A stretch of DNA of 64,000 nt from Posidoniimonas polymericola (GTDB lineage: Bacteria; Planctomycetota; Planctomycetia; Pirellulales; Lacipirellulaceae), in the NCBI RefSeq assembly GCF_007859935.1, contig NZ_SJPO01000002.1:62001-126000 (forward strand), written 5' to 3'. Below, piece by piece: positions 51,226 to 60,419 of this stretch. The notes below the pieces were generated by a model, which saw nothing but the letters and a program-made list of their open reading frames with translations, was not told the origin of the DNA and made no database searches. Position 1 is the first letter of the stretch, and the number at the start of each line of letters is the position of its first letter. The translations under genes and the position numbers were made by a program.

Positions 51226-51328
51226 TTCTGCGGGTGTAGTCAGCACGCCGCACCGTGGCTCAGGCCGCGGTGCGGCTAGGGGCTCGGTTCGTTCTGAATC
51301 GGCGGTCGCGTAACGGCGAGTTGAAGGC

Positions 51329-52507
51329 TCACACGCCCCCTGTCCGCCGACGCATACCGCCAGCCGCAACGATGCCGCAAGTGAGCAGCAGCAAGGCGCC
51401 CGGTTCGGGAACGGTCTCTACAACGTCCCAGAGTTGGTAGTAGGAATGGATCGTGCCGGGGGCCGGATCTTCAAACGAGTTAAAGATCGCACCAAGTTTC
51501 TCGCCGGTGTGGAGGTCGAACCAGGTAAATCCGTTTTCCTCTTCGATACCGTGCTGCACGAATAGCTTTCCGGTACTGGTGATCCGCAGGCTCGTACTCG
51601 CGCTCGGGAAGTGGAGGTAGTTGAACTCTGGCTGCTCGGCGAAGACCCCCAGGTCCTCGCCGGTCAGCGCGTCCATCTTTCGGATTGTCTGCTTGCTCGG
51701 GTTGAAAACAGAGTTGCTGTCGTATTCGGTCTGCACGTAGTACAGGATGTTGTCGGGCCCGAGGCGGTGCTCGAACGAGTTCTCCGGAAGTGGGTAAGAT
51801 CCAATCGGGTCGAAGAAGGTGGTTGCTCCGTCGTACTCTTCTTCGTAGACATTCACGGTTCTATTGCTCTTCTCGTAAACGCGCGACTGCGGTCCCAGCA
51901 GCCCAGGCCCGAAGGTGAAGATCTGGTCGAACGCCTGACTCACGAGGCCGGTCTGGCTGTCAAAGAGCACATCGTGCCGGGGCGCGCGGAAAGAACCAAG
52001 ATTGCCCGGGTCCTCGTACACCCCGCGCACCAGGTAGTCGGCACCGCCGGCGGGGGCCGAGCTCCGTTGAGAGATGTCAATATGCGGGAGCATCACCGAC
52101 TGGGCGTCTAGCGGCGCGAACTCACTCACACTCGACGCGTTGTAGAGAGGCTGGTCGGCCGCGACTCCGTAGTGGTGGTGGTAGCGGTCCGGGGTTTTCC
52201 CCAAGAAATCACTCGTAGCGAGGTCGTACTCATAGCCCCAGGAAAAAGACCCGTAGGCGGCCCAGGTTGTGAAGTAGGTCTGGTCGTCGCTCAGGTCTGT
52301 CAAGCTCTTGATCGCGTCGTTGGGCTGGGTCTGCCCTGGCGGGTAGTAGCGGACAACCTCGCCGTTGTCGTCCAGCAGGTAGATGCGTTCTCCGTAGAAA
52401 CCGGGCAGGAAGAGTTCAAACCCGGTGCTGGGCGACGCCTGTAGCAGGATCAACGCCAAGCCGAAGATGCCGGCTGTTTCGGCGATCATCGAGGACCGTC
52501 GGGTCAT
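51329..52507 (-). CDS. PEP-CTERM protein of a local tandem pair (copy 1)
   Basis: The protein has 392 residues with a signal peptide (IFGLALILLQASPSTGF) and the PEP-CTERM tail VPEPGALLLLTCGIVAAGGMRRRTGG. The body aligns with the next gene at block after block: ADYLVRGVYED / ADYLVRDVYLD, PRHDVLFDSQTGLVSQAFDQI / TFDVLFDLRTGVVRQVFDEV, MDALTGEDLGVFAEQPEF / MDPLTGEDLGVFAVKSQF and LFVQHGIEEENGFTWFDLHT / LYVQHGSIEGAIEVGTAFTK. It is a tandem duplicate. The repeated beta pattern suggests a propeller. Function unknown. Confidence 0.82.
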   Translation of the reverse strand: MTRRSSMIAETAGIFGLALILLQASPSTGFELFLPGFYGERIYLLDDNGEVVRYYPPGQTQPNDAIKSLTDLSDDQTYFTTWAAYGSFSWGYEYDLATSDFLGKTPDRYHHHYGVAADQPLYNASSVSEFAPLDAQSVMLPHIDISQRSSAPAGGADYLVRGVYEDPGNLGSFRAPRHDVLFDSQTGLVSQAFDQIFTFGPGLLGPQSRVYEKSNRTVNVYEEEYDGATTFFDPIGSYPLPENSFEHRLGPDNILYYVQTEYDSNSVFNPSKQTIRKMDALTGEDLGVFAEQPEFNYLHFPSASTSLRITSTGKLFVQHGIEEENGFTWFDLHTGEKLGAIFNSFEDPAPGTIHSYYQLWDVVETVPEPGALLLLTCGIVAAGGMRRRTGGV

Positions 52508-52594
52508 GAGGGGGATCTCTCCTCGCGGGGGTTGCGAGAGTGGATTGGCCTTGGTTTGCGCAACATGGCATTCGAGAGTTGCGGGATATGCCAG

Positions 52595-53890
52595 TTAGGC
52601 TGTTGTCACACTGCGCCGCCGATTAGTCAACTGGCCCAACACAGTAACGCCGCCGCAGGCTAACAGCAGAACGCTGCTCGGCTCGGGAATGCCCTCAACG
52701 ATCTCCCAGCTTCTGATGTACGAGTTGAACTTTGGAGCGACGAAACCGCCTACCTTTTCACCGGTCGTGAGATCGAACTTCGTGAATGCGGTTCCGACTT
52801 CGATGGCCCCCTCAATGCTCCCATGCTGCACGTATAGGAACCCGTCTGTAGAAGTGCGAACGCTACTCAAAGTAGGGATGCTAAAGGAGGGGTACTTGAT
52901 CTCAATTTGATCGAACTGCGACTTCACAGCGAACACCCCAAGGTCTTCTCCAGTCAGCGGATCCATGCGACGAATGGCCGCGGAATCCGGAATGCTTTGC
53001 TGGGTATTCTCGTCGTACTCGGGACCCACGAAGTAGAAGAAGCCATCGTTTGCGAGTTCGAGTTCTCGCGTGTTCGCGGGGAACGGGTAGGATGCTATCG
53101 GATTGAATTGTGTTGCCGGATTGAATTGCGGTGCCTGGAACGTAAGCACCTCATCGTAGACGATGATCGAGTTTCCCTGACGCGCGTAGAGCCGTGACTC
53201 CCGGCCCATTGGGCCGGGACCCAGTGCAAGAACCTCGTCAAAGACCTGACGCACGACGCCCGTTCGAAGGTCGAACAGCACGTCGAAGGTGTCGCCGGTG
53301 GAGCCCCAATGACTGCCGTCCAGGTACACATCGCGTACGAGGTAATCGGCTCGCCCCGTCGGGGAACCAAAGGTTACACTTCTTCGGGTCATCGACGGGT
53401 GCGGTGGCGCCGGTAGTTGCCCCCACTCTGACCCATGCAAAGAGGCTTTGAGGAGTTCGCCTTCGATTGCCGGGTAGAGGTAGTACGGTTGCGAGGGGGA
53501 GGGGCTAGAGCCTAAGTGCTCTCCGGTGCGGACATCGTAGCGGTAGCCGGTCATGAATCCGACCGATTTAGCCCAATAGGTAAAGTAGGACTTGTCGGGG
53601 CTAAGGACCGCCTTCTCGACGGCTTCTTCCGCGTCGATTTGGGAACCCGGCTCCCACGAATAGTCGCGGAGGATGGCTCCAGATTCCGATAGGAGTCGCG
53701 CAGGGTCACGGTAGCCCGACACAAAAATGGCCGCGGCGTTGCTCTCCTTGGCCACGAGTCCGGAAAGCACGAGGGCGACTGCCGCGGCAGTTCCAAACTT
53801 CACGGCGAAGTTCTGAGGGGTGAGGCGAGTGCTGCCGAGTCTTCGGAGGAACATTTGATCTGCCCGGGAAAGGAGTCGCTTCGTCCGCAT
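52595..53890 (-). CDS. PEP-CTERM protein of a local tandem pair (copy 2)
   Basis: The protein has 431 residues if started at 53890 (an ATG at 53854 is also possible); the signal segment is GTAAAVALVLSGLVAKESNAA. The tail IPEPSSVLLLACGGVTVLGQLTNRRR is a PEP-CTERM variant. It is a paralogue of the gene at 51329-52507, 87 bp away on the same strand. GC is below the local average in both copies, as in the propeller-like PEP-CTERM protein at 19729. No catalytic residues are evident. Confidence 0.8.
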   Translation of the reverse strand: MRTKRLLSRADQMFLRRLGSTRLTPQNFAVKFGTAAAVALVLSGLVAKESNAAAIFVSGYRDPARLLSESGAILRDYSWEPGSQIDAEEAVEKAVLSPDKSYFTYWAKSVGFMTGYRYDVRTGEHLGSSPSPSQPYYLYPAIEGELLKASLHGSEWGQLPAPPHPSMTRRSVTFGSPTGRADYLVRDVYLDGSHWGSTGDTFDVLFDLRTGVVRQVFDEVLALGPGPMGRESRLYARQGNSIIVYDEVLTFQAPQFNPATQFNPIASYPFPANTRELELANDGFFYFVGPEYDENTQQSIPDSAAIRRMDPLTGEDLGVFAVKSQFDQIEIKYPSFSIPTLSSVRTSTDGFLYVQHGSIEGAIEVGTAFTKFDLTTGEKVGGFVAPKFNSYIRSWEIVEGIPEPSSVLLLACGGVTVLGQLTNRRRSVTTA

Positions 53891-54059
53891 GCAAAAGAGG
53901 ACGCAGCAGAAGAGCCAGCGAATGAGAAAGGATTAAGCGGTCTCCCGTAGACTAACAGCTAGGCGACCCGCAGGCAAACATTCCGGTGTAGGGTGCACTC
54001 GGAGAGGTGTCGGAAACCGGCCCGGAGGTCCTTTCCTCGCCAACCTTTGTGAGGGCGTT

Positions 54060-54578
54060 CTACATGCCCTGCTTGGAGGCTTGAATACCGACGGCTTCCG
54101 CTGGCGGTTGCTGGGGGAGTGTGGGCGACCGTGGCGGCTTGGCCGGGACCATTGCCTGCGCCGGCGTTGGATTTGGGCGTTTTGCCAGAACGTCGTGGCA
54201 GCGGGCTTGGGGGGGTCTAATAGAAGCGGCGCGGTTGGTGTCGCAGTCGGCCAGGGCGAGCGCCGCCGCCGCGACCGATTCGAGTTCCGCTAGCAGCGAT
54301 GGTGCGTCGGCGGCTTGCAGGGCGGCCTGCTCCTCGGCGGCCGCCAACTGGGTGTGGGCGGTCTCGCGGTCGCCAACGCGTAGCGTCTCGAAACAGCTCC
54401 GCACCGCCAGCACCCGATCCTTGGCGGCGCCTGCTGTGACGAGCCGGTCGACCTGCGGCAGCTGGGCGTCGTAGATCTCGACCGCCAAGCGGAGGTCAGG
54501 GTTCGGCCCGGCCGCCCTCGCCCGGGTTGCGTGCCAGCAGCCGACGACCAGGACCGTAATCAGTAGGAGTCGCTGCAT
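54060..54578 (-). CDS. Small secreted protein with Pro-rich C-terminal tail
   Basis: The protein has 172 residues with a signal peptide (LLLITVLVVGCWHATRARAAG). The middle is helical (RLAVEIYDAQLPQVDRLVTA, AALQAADAPSLLAELESVAAAALAL). The last ~45 residues are Pro-rich (PAKPPRSPTLPQQPPAEAVG) and lie in DNA similar to the sequence at 36520-36537, so the tail may derive from a dispersed repeat. I do not recognise a family. It is plausible as a real gene because of the clean signal peptide and helix pattern. Confidence 0.6.
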   Translation of the reverse strand: MQRLLLITVLVVGCWHATRARAAGPNPDLRLAVEIYDAQLPQVDRLVTAGAAKDRVLAVRSCFETLRVGDRETAHTQLAAAEEQAALQAADAPSLLAELESVAAAALALADCDTNRAASIRPPQARCHDVLAKRPNPTPAQAMVPAKPPRSPTLPQQPPAEAVGIQASKQGM

Positions 54579-54888
54579 GCTTCTAGTTGTGGCAAGACGG
54601 GAGGTTTCGATCGAGGATCCGCACCCTAGCTGGGTCGCAACTTAGCACACCCACGGTCCGAAACGAACACCGCTGGTCAGCCAGGCGAGACTCCGACATC
54701 TCACCGATTCTTGGTGGAAAATGGCCACCCAGCGCGGTCCAATCGTGTTGACGGTAGAAGTCCGATAGCCGCCTGCGGGAGCCGGCGGTGACGTGTGCGG
54801 CTGCGCGGTGTGGTTGGTCAACTGCCGGCTGCCGCTGACAGCGGCGTGTCGGCCGCGATGGGGATCGTGTCCCGTGCGTCGCGCGACA

Positions 54889-55013
54889 GGACAAAACCCT
54901 CCGGCGGGTGCGACGGGGGTTGTCGCAAGTGATTTGTTCGTATTGGTTTAGGGGTTGTGTCAGTTGGTGCGCGGCGGGGTTTTGTCCCCTTGGATCGTTT
55001 TTTCGGACTAAAC
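54889..55013 (+). repeat. 125-nt element with GGACAAAACCC ends, copy 3
   Basis: It starts GGACAAAACCC, has GCAAGT at offset 36, internal GGGTTTTGTCC at 54977-54987, and ends CGGACTAAAC. It lies between the small secreted protein and the penicillin-acylase gene, in a 588-bp gap (54579-55166) with no gene I support. Confidence 0.8.
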
Positions 55014-55076
55014 GAACGGGGGAACGCGTGTGATCGCTGCGGGGAAGGCTGCGGGGAAGTCTGTTGGCGTGAGAAT

Positions 55077-55099
55077 CCCCTCCCCCTACCGGGGAGGGG
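55077..55099. terminator. GC hairpin downstream of the penicillin-acylase gene
   Basis: A perfect 9-bp stem CCCCTCCCC-CTACC-GGGGAGGGG lies 68 bp beyond the stop of the minus-strand gene. It belongs to the dispersed CCCCTCCCC hairpin type, so terminator function is a guess. Confidence 0.45.
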
Positions 55100-55166
55100 G
55101 GATTTGTGGGCGCGGCGGAGCCGCGACGCTGCATGACCAATAACTAACCCCCAGCCACCAAACGAC

Positions 55167-57392
55167 CTACTTCGCGTCCGGCGACAGCACCTTGTAGCGG
55201 CCGCTAGTCCACAGCGCGACGTCGGTCTGGTACCACTTGCTGAAGGCGTTCTCGCTGGGGCCGCCCGGCAGGTTCGAGTGGGCGACGTCTTCGGTCATGT
55301 CGGTCACGAAGTGGTAGCTGGGGGCGAAGGTCGCCTCGCGGGTGGCGGTCTGCAGCAGGTGCCCCTGGAACGGGGTGGCGTGGTTGCCGGGCATGGGGGT
55401 TTCGGTCTTGCGGATGCCCAGCAGGCGTCCGGTCATGCTGGCGCCGAAGAAGCGGTTCACAAAGTGGAAGCGGTTGATCTGACCCCAGGTCTGTTCCGGC
55501 TCGGCGGCGGCGCGTTCGGCGGCGCGGCGGATCATCTCGCCTTTGTCGCGCTCGCGCCACCAGCTGCTGGTGACCTTCCGCAGCATCCGGTCGGCGGCGG
55601 TCAGCACCATCCGCGAGAAGCCCATGCGGGTGGTGAGGTAGAACATCCGCCGCCAGCCGATGCCCTGGTCGTGGCCGAAAATCTCCAGCAGCACGTGGCG
55701 GTAGAAGTGCATAAACAGCGTGGCGTCGGTGCTCTCGAGGTTGTAGCGGCGGTCCCACTTTTCCAGCCGCCGCTTCAGCGGGCAGTCGCCGACGTGGGCC
55801 AGCAGCACCGGCAAGAGGTCGGCCGCCTGCAGGCTGGTGACGTCGTACTGCAGGGCCTGCATCTCGGCGAGGGTGGCCTGGGGCAGCTCGGTGAGCCGCT
55901 GCACGATGCGGCGTTTGCGGTAGTCGGCCAGGCCGAACGCGTGCAGCGGCGGGCCGTCCTTGCGGTAGAGCTCCTCGTTGGCGCTGGCGACAAAGCCGAT
56001 CGGGGGGTCGTACTCGCAGGGCAAGAGCTCGCCCGGCACCACGCCGAGCCAGTGGTTCGACTCGTCCCAGGCGGGCAGCGGGGTGAAGCCGCCGATGCCG
56101 GGCCGGCGGCGGGGCAGCCAGCCGCTCGCCTGCGAGCCGATGTGCCCCGCGCGGTCGGCGAACACCCACACGAGCGACGGGTGGGGCGACTCGCGGACGG
56201 CGTCCATCGCCTCGCGGACGCTGCCGGCGGCGATGACGTCGAGCCACGTGCCGATCGCGCGGCCGCCGCCCCTCTGCGAGCCGATCCAGCTCGCCGACAG
56301 GTGTTTGCCGGGCTGCTCCGGAGTGAGCGCCAGGGCGCCGACGTCGTTCTCGTAGACGGGCAGCTCGATCGGGTCGGCGCCCTTGGGCTTGAGCGTTTCG
56401 GTGCGGACGCGGAAGTCGCGCCAGTCGTCCTCGCCGCGGCGGTACTGCCAGCCGGTCTGGCCGCCGGGGCGGCAGTCCTCGATGAAGTAGTCGCTGGTGT
56501 CGGCGTGCATGTAGGTCACGCCCCACGACAGGTTGCGTGTCCGGCCGACGGCCATCAGCGGGCAGCCGGGCAGCGTCGCGCCGATGGCGTACTCCTTCTC
56601 GATGTCGTCGGGGCCGCCCCAGTTGAGGGCGACCTCGTACCAGATCGCCGGCAGGCGGTTGACCTCCAGGTGCGGGTCGGAAGCCAAGAGCGCGCCGCCC
56701 GAGTCGCTCCGCGCGGGGCTCACCGCCCAGGCGTTGCTGCCGGCCAGCCGCGGCAGGTCGGAGAGCAGCTCGAGCGCCTCGTCGCTCAGGCGGCGGGAGA
56801 GGTGGATGTCGCGGAGCGGCTCGAGGTCGATACCGTCGAGGTACGGACTGAACAGCTCGCGGAGGTGCTCGGAGTCCATGCCGAGCTGGATCAGCTCGAG
56901 CAGCTGCCGCTCGGCCTCCTGCTGGCCCACGGCCAGTCCGGCGAACGACAGCAGGTTGCCGATCAGCATCACCGACTCGATGTCCCACGGCGCGGGCCGG
57001 TAGCCGGTAACCCACATCGGCAGCGTGGGGCCGATCCACGCGTCGGCCGACTCGAGCATGCCGTCGTTCAGGCCCTGGCAGTACCACTCGATCTGCTGCA
57101 CGACCTGCGGCTGCAGCACCGACGCCTCTTGCTCAAGCCGCAGGTGGATCCCCGCGCGGCGGAGGAACAGGTCCATCTCCAGCAGCTCGGGCTTGTTGGC
57201 GATCCGCTCCGACGCGACGCCGCTGGCGACCGCGCGGGCGAAGTGCACCTGCGTCGGCCGGTCGAGGGCGTGCAGGTAACCGAGGGCGTAGACGGCGTGG
57301 CGCCAGCTGTCGGCGTGCACGTGCGGCACGCCCGCGGCGTCACGCTCCGCCCGGAACTCGTACCGCGCCGCCTTGGGGTTGATCGCCTCCAT
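55167..57392 (-). CDS. Penicillin-acylase-family Ntn hydrolase
   Basis: The protein has 741 residues. The proenzyme layout is visible: an alpha-chain region to ~218, then the new N-terminal nucleophile Ser219 in LAGSNAWAVSPARSDSG, followed by LLASDPHLEVNRLPAIWYEV. ASANEELYRKDG near 470 and PGNHATPFQGHL near the end are beta-chain motifs. Such enzymes self-cleave and hydrolyse amides: beta-lactams, acyl-homoserine lactones or acylated amino compounds. Unlike most relatives it shows no signal peptide, the protein beginning MEAINPKAARYEFRAERDAA. It lies 102 bp downstream of the DUF58 gene on the same strand. Confidence 0.88.
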   Translation of the reverse strand: MEAINPKAARYEFRAERDAAGVPHVHADSWRHAVYALGYLHALDRPTQVHFARAVASGVASERIANKPELLEMDLFLRRAGIHLRLEQEASVLQPQVVQQIEWYCQGLNDGMLESADAWIGPTLPMWVTGYRPAPWDIESVMLIGNLLSFAGLAVGQQEAERQLLELIQLGMDSEHLRELFSPYLDGIDLEPLRDIHLSRRLSDEALELLSDLPRLAGSNAWAVSPARSDSGGALLASDPHLEVNRLPAIWYEVALNWGGPDDIEKEYAIGATLPGCPLMAVGRTRNLSWGVTYMHADTSDYFIEDCRPGGQTGWQYRRGEDDWRDFRVRTETLKPKGADPIELPVYENDVGALALTPEQPGKHLSASWIGSQRGGGRAIGTWLDVIAAGSVREAMDAVRESPHPSLVWVFADRAGHIGSQASGWLPRRRPGIGGFTPLPAWDESNHWLGVVPGELLPCEYDPPIGFVASANEELYRKDGPPLHAFGLADYRKRRIVQRLTELPQATLAEMQALQYDVTSLQAADLLPVLLAHVGDCPLKRRLEKWDRRYNLESTDATLFMHFYRHVLLEIFGHDQGIGWRRMFYLTTRMGFSRMVLTAADRMLRKVTSSWWRERDKGEMIRRAAERAAAEPEQTWGQINRFHFVNRFFGASMTGRLLGIRKTETPMPGNHATPFQGHLLQTATREATFAPSYHFVTDMTEDVAHSNLPGGPSENAFSKWYQTDVALWTSGRYKVLSPDAK

Positions 57393-57494
57393 GCGAGGAG
57401 TGTACGCGGTCCTGGGGGATTGGGCTACTGCGGTGTTGGGGGGATGACTGTTTGGGCGCCGGGGGCGCTCCCGGCGCCCGTGCTGCTGGCGGCG

Positions 57495-59090
57495 CTAGAG
57501 AAGATGCCGGGCTTTGATTTCCATGTACTGGTTGACCAGCGGGGCGGTGAGGTTCTCGGGGAAGGTGTCGACCAGCAGGACGCCGCGGGTCTCGAGGTTG
57601 GCCAGCACGCGGCGCCGCCACAGCAAGATATCGGCCGCGGCGGCGGCCGGGTACAGGCGGTGCTCTGGGATCGACAGCACGCCGCCCGGCGTGTTGTCGC
57701 CGGCGGCGGCGTGGGCCTCGTAGTCGTCCTCCACGGCGTTGATCGGGTCGAATAACGCGTGGTCGCGCAGCATCACGCCCATCGGCAGGTGCTTGCCGGA
57801 GAGCGTCGTGAGGTGGCGGCTGATCTGGTGGGCGTTGACCTCGTCGATGACGTTGGTGATCAGGATCACGAGCGCCCGCTTGCGGACGGTCTCGGTCAGG
57901 CGGTGGAACGCCTCGTCGTAGCGGGACTCGACCATCCGCGGGAACTGGTTGTAGCTGGCGTGCAGGATGCGGTTCATCTGCTCGCGTCCCCCCTTGGGCG
58001 GCAGCAGCGAGTGCACCTCGTCCGAGAAGCACATCAGGCCGACCTGGTCGTTCTGCCGCAGCGCGACAAACGAGAGCAGCAGCGCCGAGTTGAGCGCGTG
58101 GTCCAGCATGCTGACGCCGGCCGCCTCGCCGGTCATCATCCGGCCGCAGTCGACCATGAACACCACCCGCTGGCTCTGGTTGGCCTGGAAGTCCTTGACG
58201 GTCAGCTTGCCGCGGCGGGCCGTGCTGCGCCACTCGATGTGCTTGTAGTTGTCGTCGACCGTGTAGTCGCGGAGCCGCTCGAACTCGTTGTCCTGGCCGA
58301 TCTTCCGCGTCCGCCGCAGCCCCATCAGGCTCAGCCGGTTGGTGCGGGCGAGGATGGCGTACTCGCCGAGCTGCTTCATGTCGGGGTAGACGTTCAGCCG
58401 CGACTCGCACGGCAGCCGCAGCAGCCGCTGCCACAGGCCCCAGCGGCTGCTGACGCTCAGGTGCACCTCCTTGAGCAGAAACTCGCCGCGGCTCGACGCC
58501 CGCAGGTCGTACCGCAGCGTGCTGCGGCTGGCGGGCGTCAGGCTGATGAGGAACTCCTCGGGATCGGCCGACAGCTCCGGCGGGACGCCGTCGCGGATAC
58601 GGACCGGCTGGCCGCGGCCGGCACGGTTGCTGATCGTCAGCGACACCGGGTGCGGCTTCGCCAGCGACGCCGTGAGGCCGACCTGACGCTCGGCCTCGAA
58701 CGACTGCTGACGCGCCAGCGAAAACAGGTCGACCGCGGCGGCCGCGGCGATCAGCCCGTTCAGCACCGCCAGCCCGACCCACACGCCCGGCAAGAACACC
58801 ACCGAGACCGACAGCACCGCCGGCACGACCAGCAGCAGCACCAGCGGGCGGTTGGGGTAGGTCGATCCCCACCACGCCAGCAGCCCGAGCGTGACGCCGA
58901 GCACCACCAGCAGGAAGACGATCGGCGGGCCCTCGATGAACGACTGGCGGCCCCACTCGATGAAGAATGGCGTCCACACCAGCGCGGTCGCCCAGCGCAC
59001 CGTGCGGCGGCTCCAGCCGAGCACCTCCCGACCGAGCCACGCCAGGAGCGTCAGCAAGAGCGCGGCGGATAGCAGGTAGGGCAAGAACAT
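57495..59090 (-). CDS. DUF58 domain membrane protein (MoxR partner)
   Basis: I chose the ATG at 59090 (531 residues), giving the hydrophobic N-terminus MFLPYLLSAALLLTLLAWLG. Two further membrane segments precede residue ~140 (GPPIVFLLVVLGVTLGLLAWW, LVLLLVVPAVLSVSVVFLPG). The DUF58 core is GQDNEFERLRDYTVDDNYKH, then IEWRSTARRGKLTVKDF. A von Willebrand A-like fold follows (RVVFMVDCGRMM with a partial MIDAS, LVILITNVIDEVNA). DUF58 proteins work with MoxR AAA ATPases in assembling or activating membrane or cell-envelope complexes. It follows the MoxR gene by 89 bp. Confidence 0.9.
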   Translation of the reverse strand: MFLPYLLSAALLLTLLAWLGREVLGWSRRTVRWATALVWTPFFIEWGRQSFIEGPPIVFLLVVLGVTLGLLAWWGSTYPNRPLVLLLVVPAVLSVSVVFLPGVWVGLAVLNGLIAAAAAVDLFSLARQQSFEAERQVGLTASLAKPHPVSLTISNRAGRGQPVRIRDGVPPELSADPEEFLISLTPASRSTLRYDLRASSRGEFLLKEVHLSVSSRWGLWQRLLRLPCESRLNVYPDMKQLGEYAILARTNRLSLMGLRRTRKIGQDNEFERLRDYTVDDNYKHIEWRSTARRGKLTVKDFQANQSQRVVFMVDCGRMMTGEAAGVSMLDHALNSALLLSFVALRQNDQVGLMCFSDEVHSLLPPKGGREQMNRILHASYNQFPRMVESRYDEAFHRLTETVRKRALVILITNVIDEVNAHQISRHLTTLSGKHLPMGVMLRDHALFDPINAVEDDYEAHAAAGDNTPGGVLSIPEHRLYPAAAAADILLWRRRVLANLETRGVLLVDTFPENLTAPLVNQYMEIKARHLL

Positions 59091-59179
59091 AGCAAAAGGG
59101 GAAAGGGGAAAGGGGAGAGCAGCAGCGTCCGCCGCAAGCAGTCTCAGCCCACCCCGCCAGGGGTGGGACAACGCAACAA

Positions 59180-60244
59180 CTACATCCGCGGAACCTCGAC
59201 TGTGCGGATCAGCTCCGAGAGCACCTGGTCGACCTCGCGGCCCTCGACCTCGGCCTCGGCGGTGAGGAACACGCGGTGCCGCAGCGCCGGGAGGACGATC
59301 TCCTGGACGTCGTCGGGGATGGCGTAGTCGCGGCCGCTGAACGCGGCGAGCGTCCGCGCGCCCTGCACCAAAGCGATGCCCGCCCGCGGCGACGCGCCGA
59401 GGTGGATGGTCGGCCACTCGCGGGTCTGGCGGACGATCTGGTTGATGTAGTTGATCAGCTTCTCCTCGACCCGCACCTGCCCGCACAGCCGGGTCGCCTT
59501 GACCAGCTGGTCGGGCGACGTGATCGTGCGGACCTCCTCCTCCAGCCGCTTGTCGATCTCGATTTGCTGGCTGTGCTCGCGGAGCACGCGGGCCTCTTCG
59601 TCGACGGTCGGGTAGTCGACCATCACCTTGAACATGAAGCGGTCGAGCTGAGCCTCGGGCAGGTTGTAGGTGCCTTCGCTCTCAACCGGGTTCTGGGTCG
59701 CCATGACGAGGAACGGCGGCGGCAGCTTGTGCGTGGTGTTCTCGACCGTGACGCGGCGCTCCTGCATGATCTCCAGCAGCGCGGCGTGGGTCTTGGCGGG
59801 CGAGCGGTTGATCTCGTCGGCCAAGAGCAGCTGCGTGAAGACCGGGCCCGGGCGGAAGTCGAACTCCTGGGTCTTCATGTTGAAGATCGGCGCGCCGGTC
59901 ACGTCCGACGGCATCAGGTCGGCGGTGAACTGGATGCGGCCGAAGTCGCACCCCAGCACCTTGCCGAGCGTGCGGACGAACAACGTCTTGCCGAGGCCGG
60001 GCACGCTCTCGATCAGCACGTGACCGCCCGAGAAGAGCGCCACCAGGGTCGACAGCACCAGCTCCTCCTGGCCGACGTACACCTTCGCGACCTCGCGGGT
60101 GATGGCCTCGTAGAGCTTCTCAATCGAGGACTTCTCCCTGCCGGGCGACGGCGCGGGCGCCGCAGCGGGCGGCTGCGGATTGAGCGCCTCGCTGACCGAG
60201 GGGTCAAGGATGATATCGGGTTCGTTGCTGGGATCGTCGGACAT
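59180..60244 (-). CDS. MoxR-family AAA ATPase
   Basis: The protein has 354 residues. Walker A is ESVPGLGKT at 79-87, Walker B LLLADEINRSP near 138-148, followed by EIMQERRVTV and the sensor-1-like MATQNPVESEGTYNLPEAQLDRF. ASPRAGIALVQGARTLAA is the sensor-2 Arg segment. MoxR ATPases act as chaperones for metal insertion or assembly of complexes, usually together with a DUF58/VWA protein as encoded next. A Pro/Ala-rich N-terminal extension of ~40 residues precedes the AAA fold. Cytoplasmic. Confidence 0.94.
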   Translation of the reverse strand: MSDDPSNEPDIILDPSVSEALNPQPPAAAPAPSPGREKSSIEKLYEAITREVAKVYVGQEELVLSTLVALFSGGHVLIESVPGLGKTLFVRTLGKVLGCDFGRIQFTADLMPSDVTGAPIFNMKTQEFDFRPGPVFTQLLLADEINRSPAKTHAALLEIMQERRVTVENTTHKLPPPFLVMATQNPVESEGTYNLPEAQLDRFMFKVMVDYPTVDEEARVLREHSQQIEIDKRLEEEVRTITSPDQLVKATRLCGQVRVEEKLINYINQIVRQTREWPTIHLGASPRAGIALVQGARTLAAFSGRDYAIPDDVQEIVLPALRHRVFLTAEAEVEGREVDQVLSELIRTVEVPRM

Positions 60245-60296
60245 TGCGAACCGGGTGTTCGTTACTGGTTTGTCGTTGGGAAGTCGAATGTGTCTA

Positions 60297-60388
60297 AGTC
60301 CCCTCCCCCCTTGGGGGAGGGTTAGGGTGAGGGCGCCCCGCTAGCAGGTCACCCCCACCCCGGCCCCCCCTCAAAAAGGGAGGGAGTG
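60297..60388 (-). repeat. Two dispersed hairpin repeats between MoxR and DUF4350 genes
   Basis: One part (TCCCCTCCCCCCTTGGGGGAGG then GGTTAGGGTGAGGG) is a relative of family A in inverse orientation. The second (CACCCCCACCCCGGCCCCCC ... GGGAGGGAGTG) is the inverse of the repeat at 19573-19609. They split an otherwise compact operon. Confidence 0.65.
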
Positions 60389-60419
60389 CTGTTAGGACTG
60401 AAGCTAATGGCTCGGTTGA

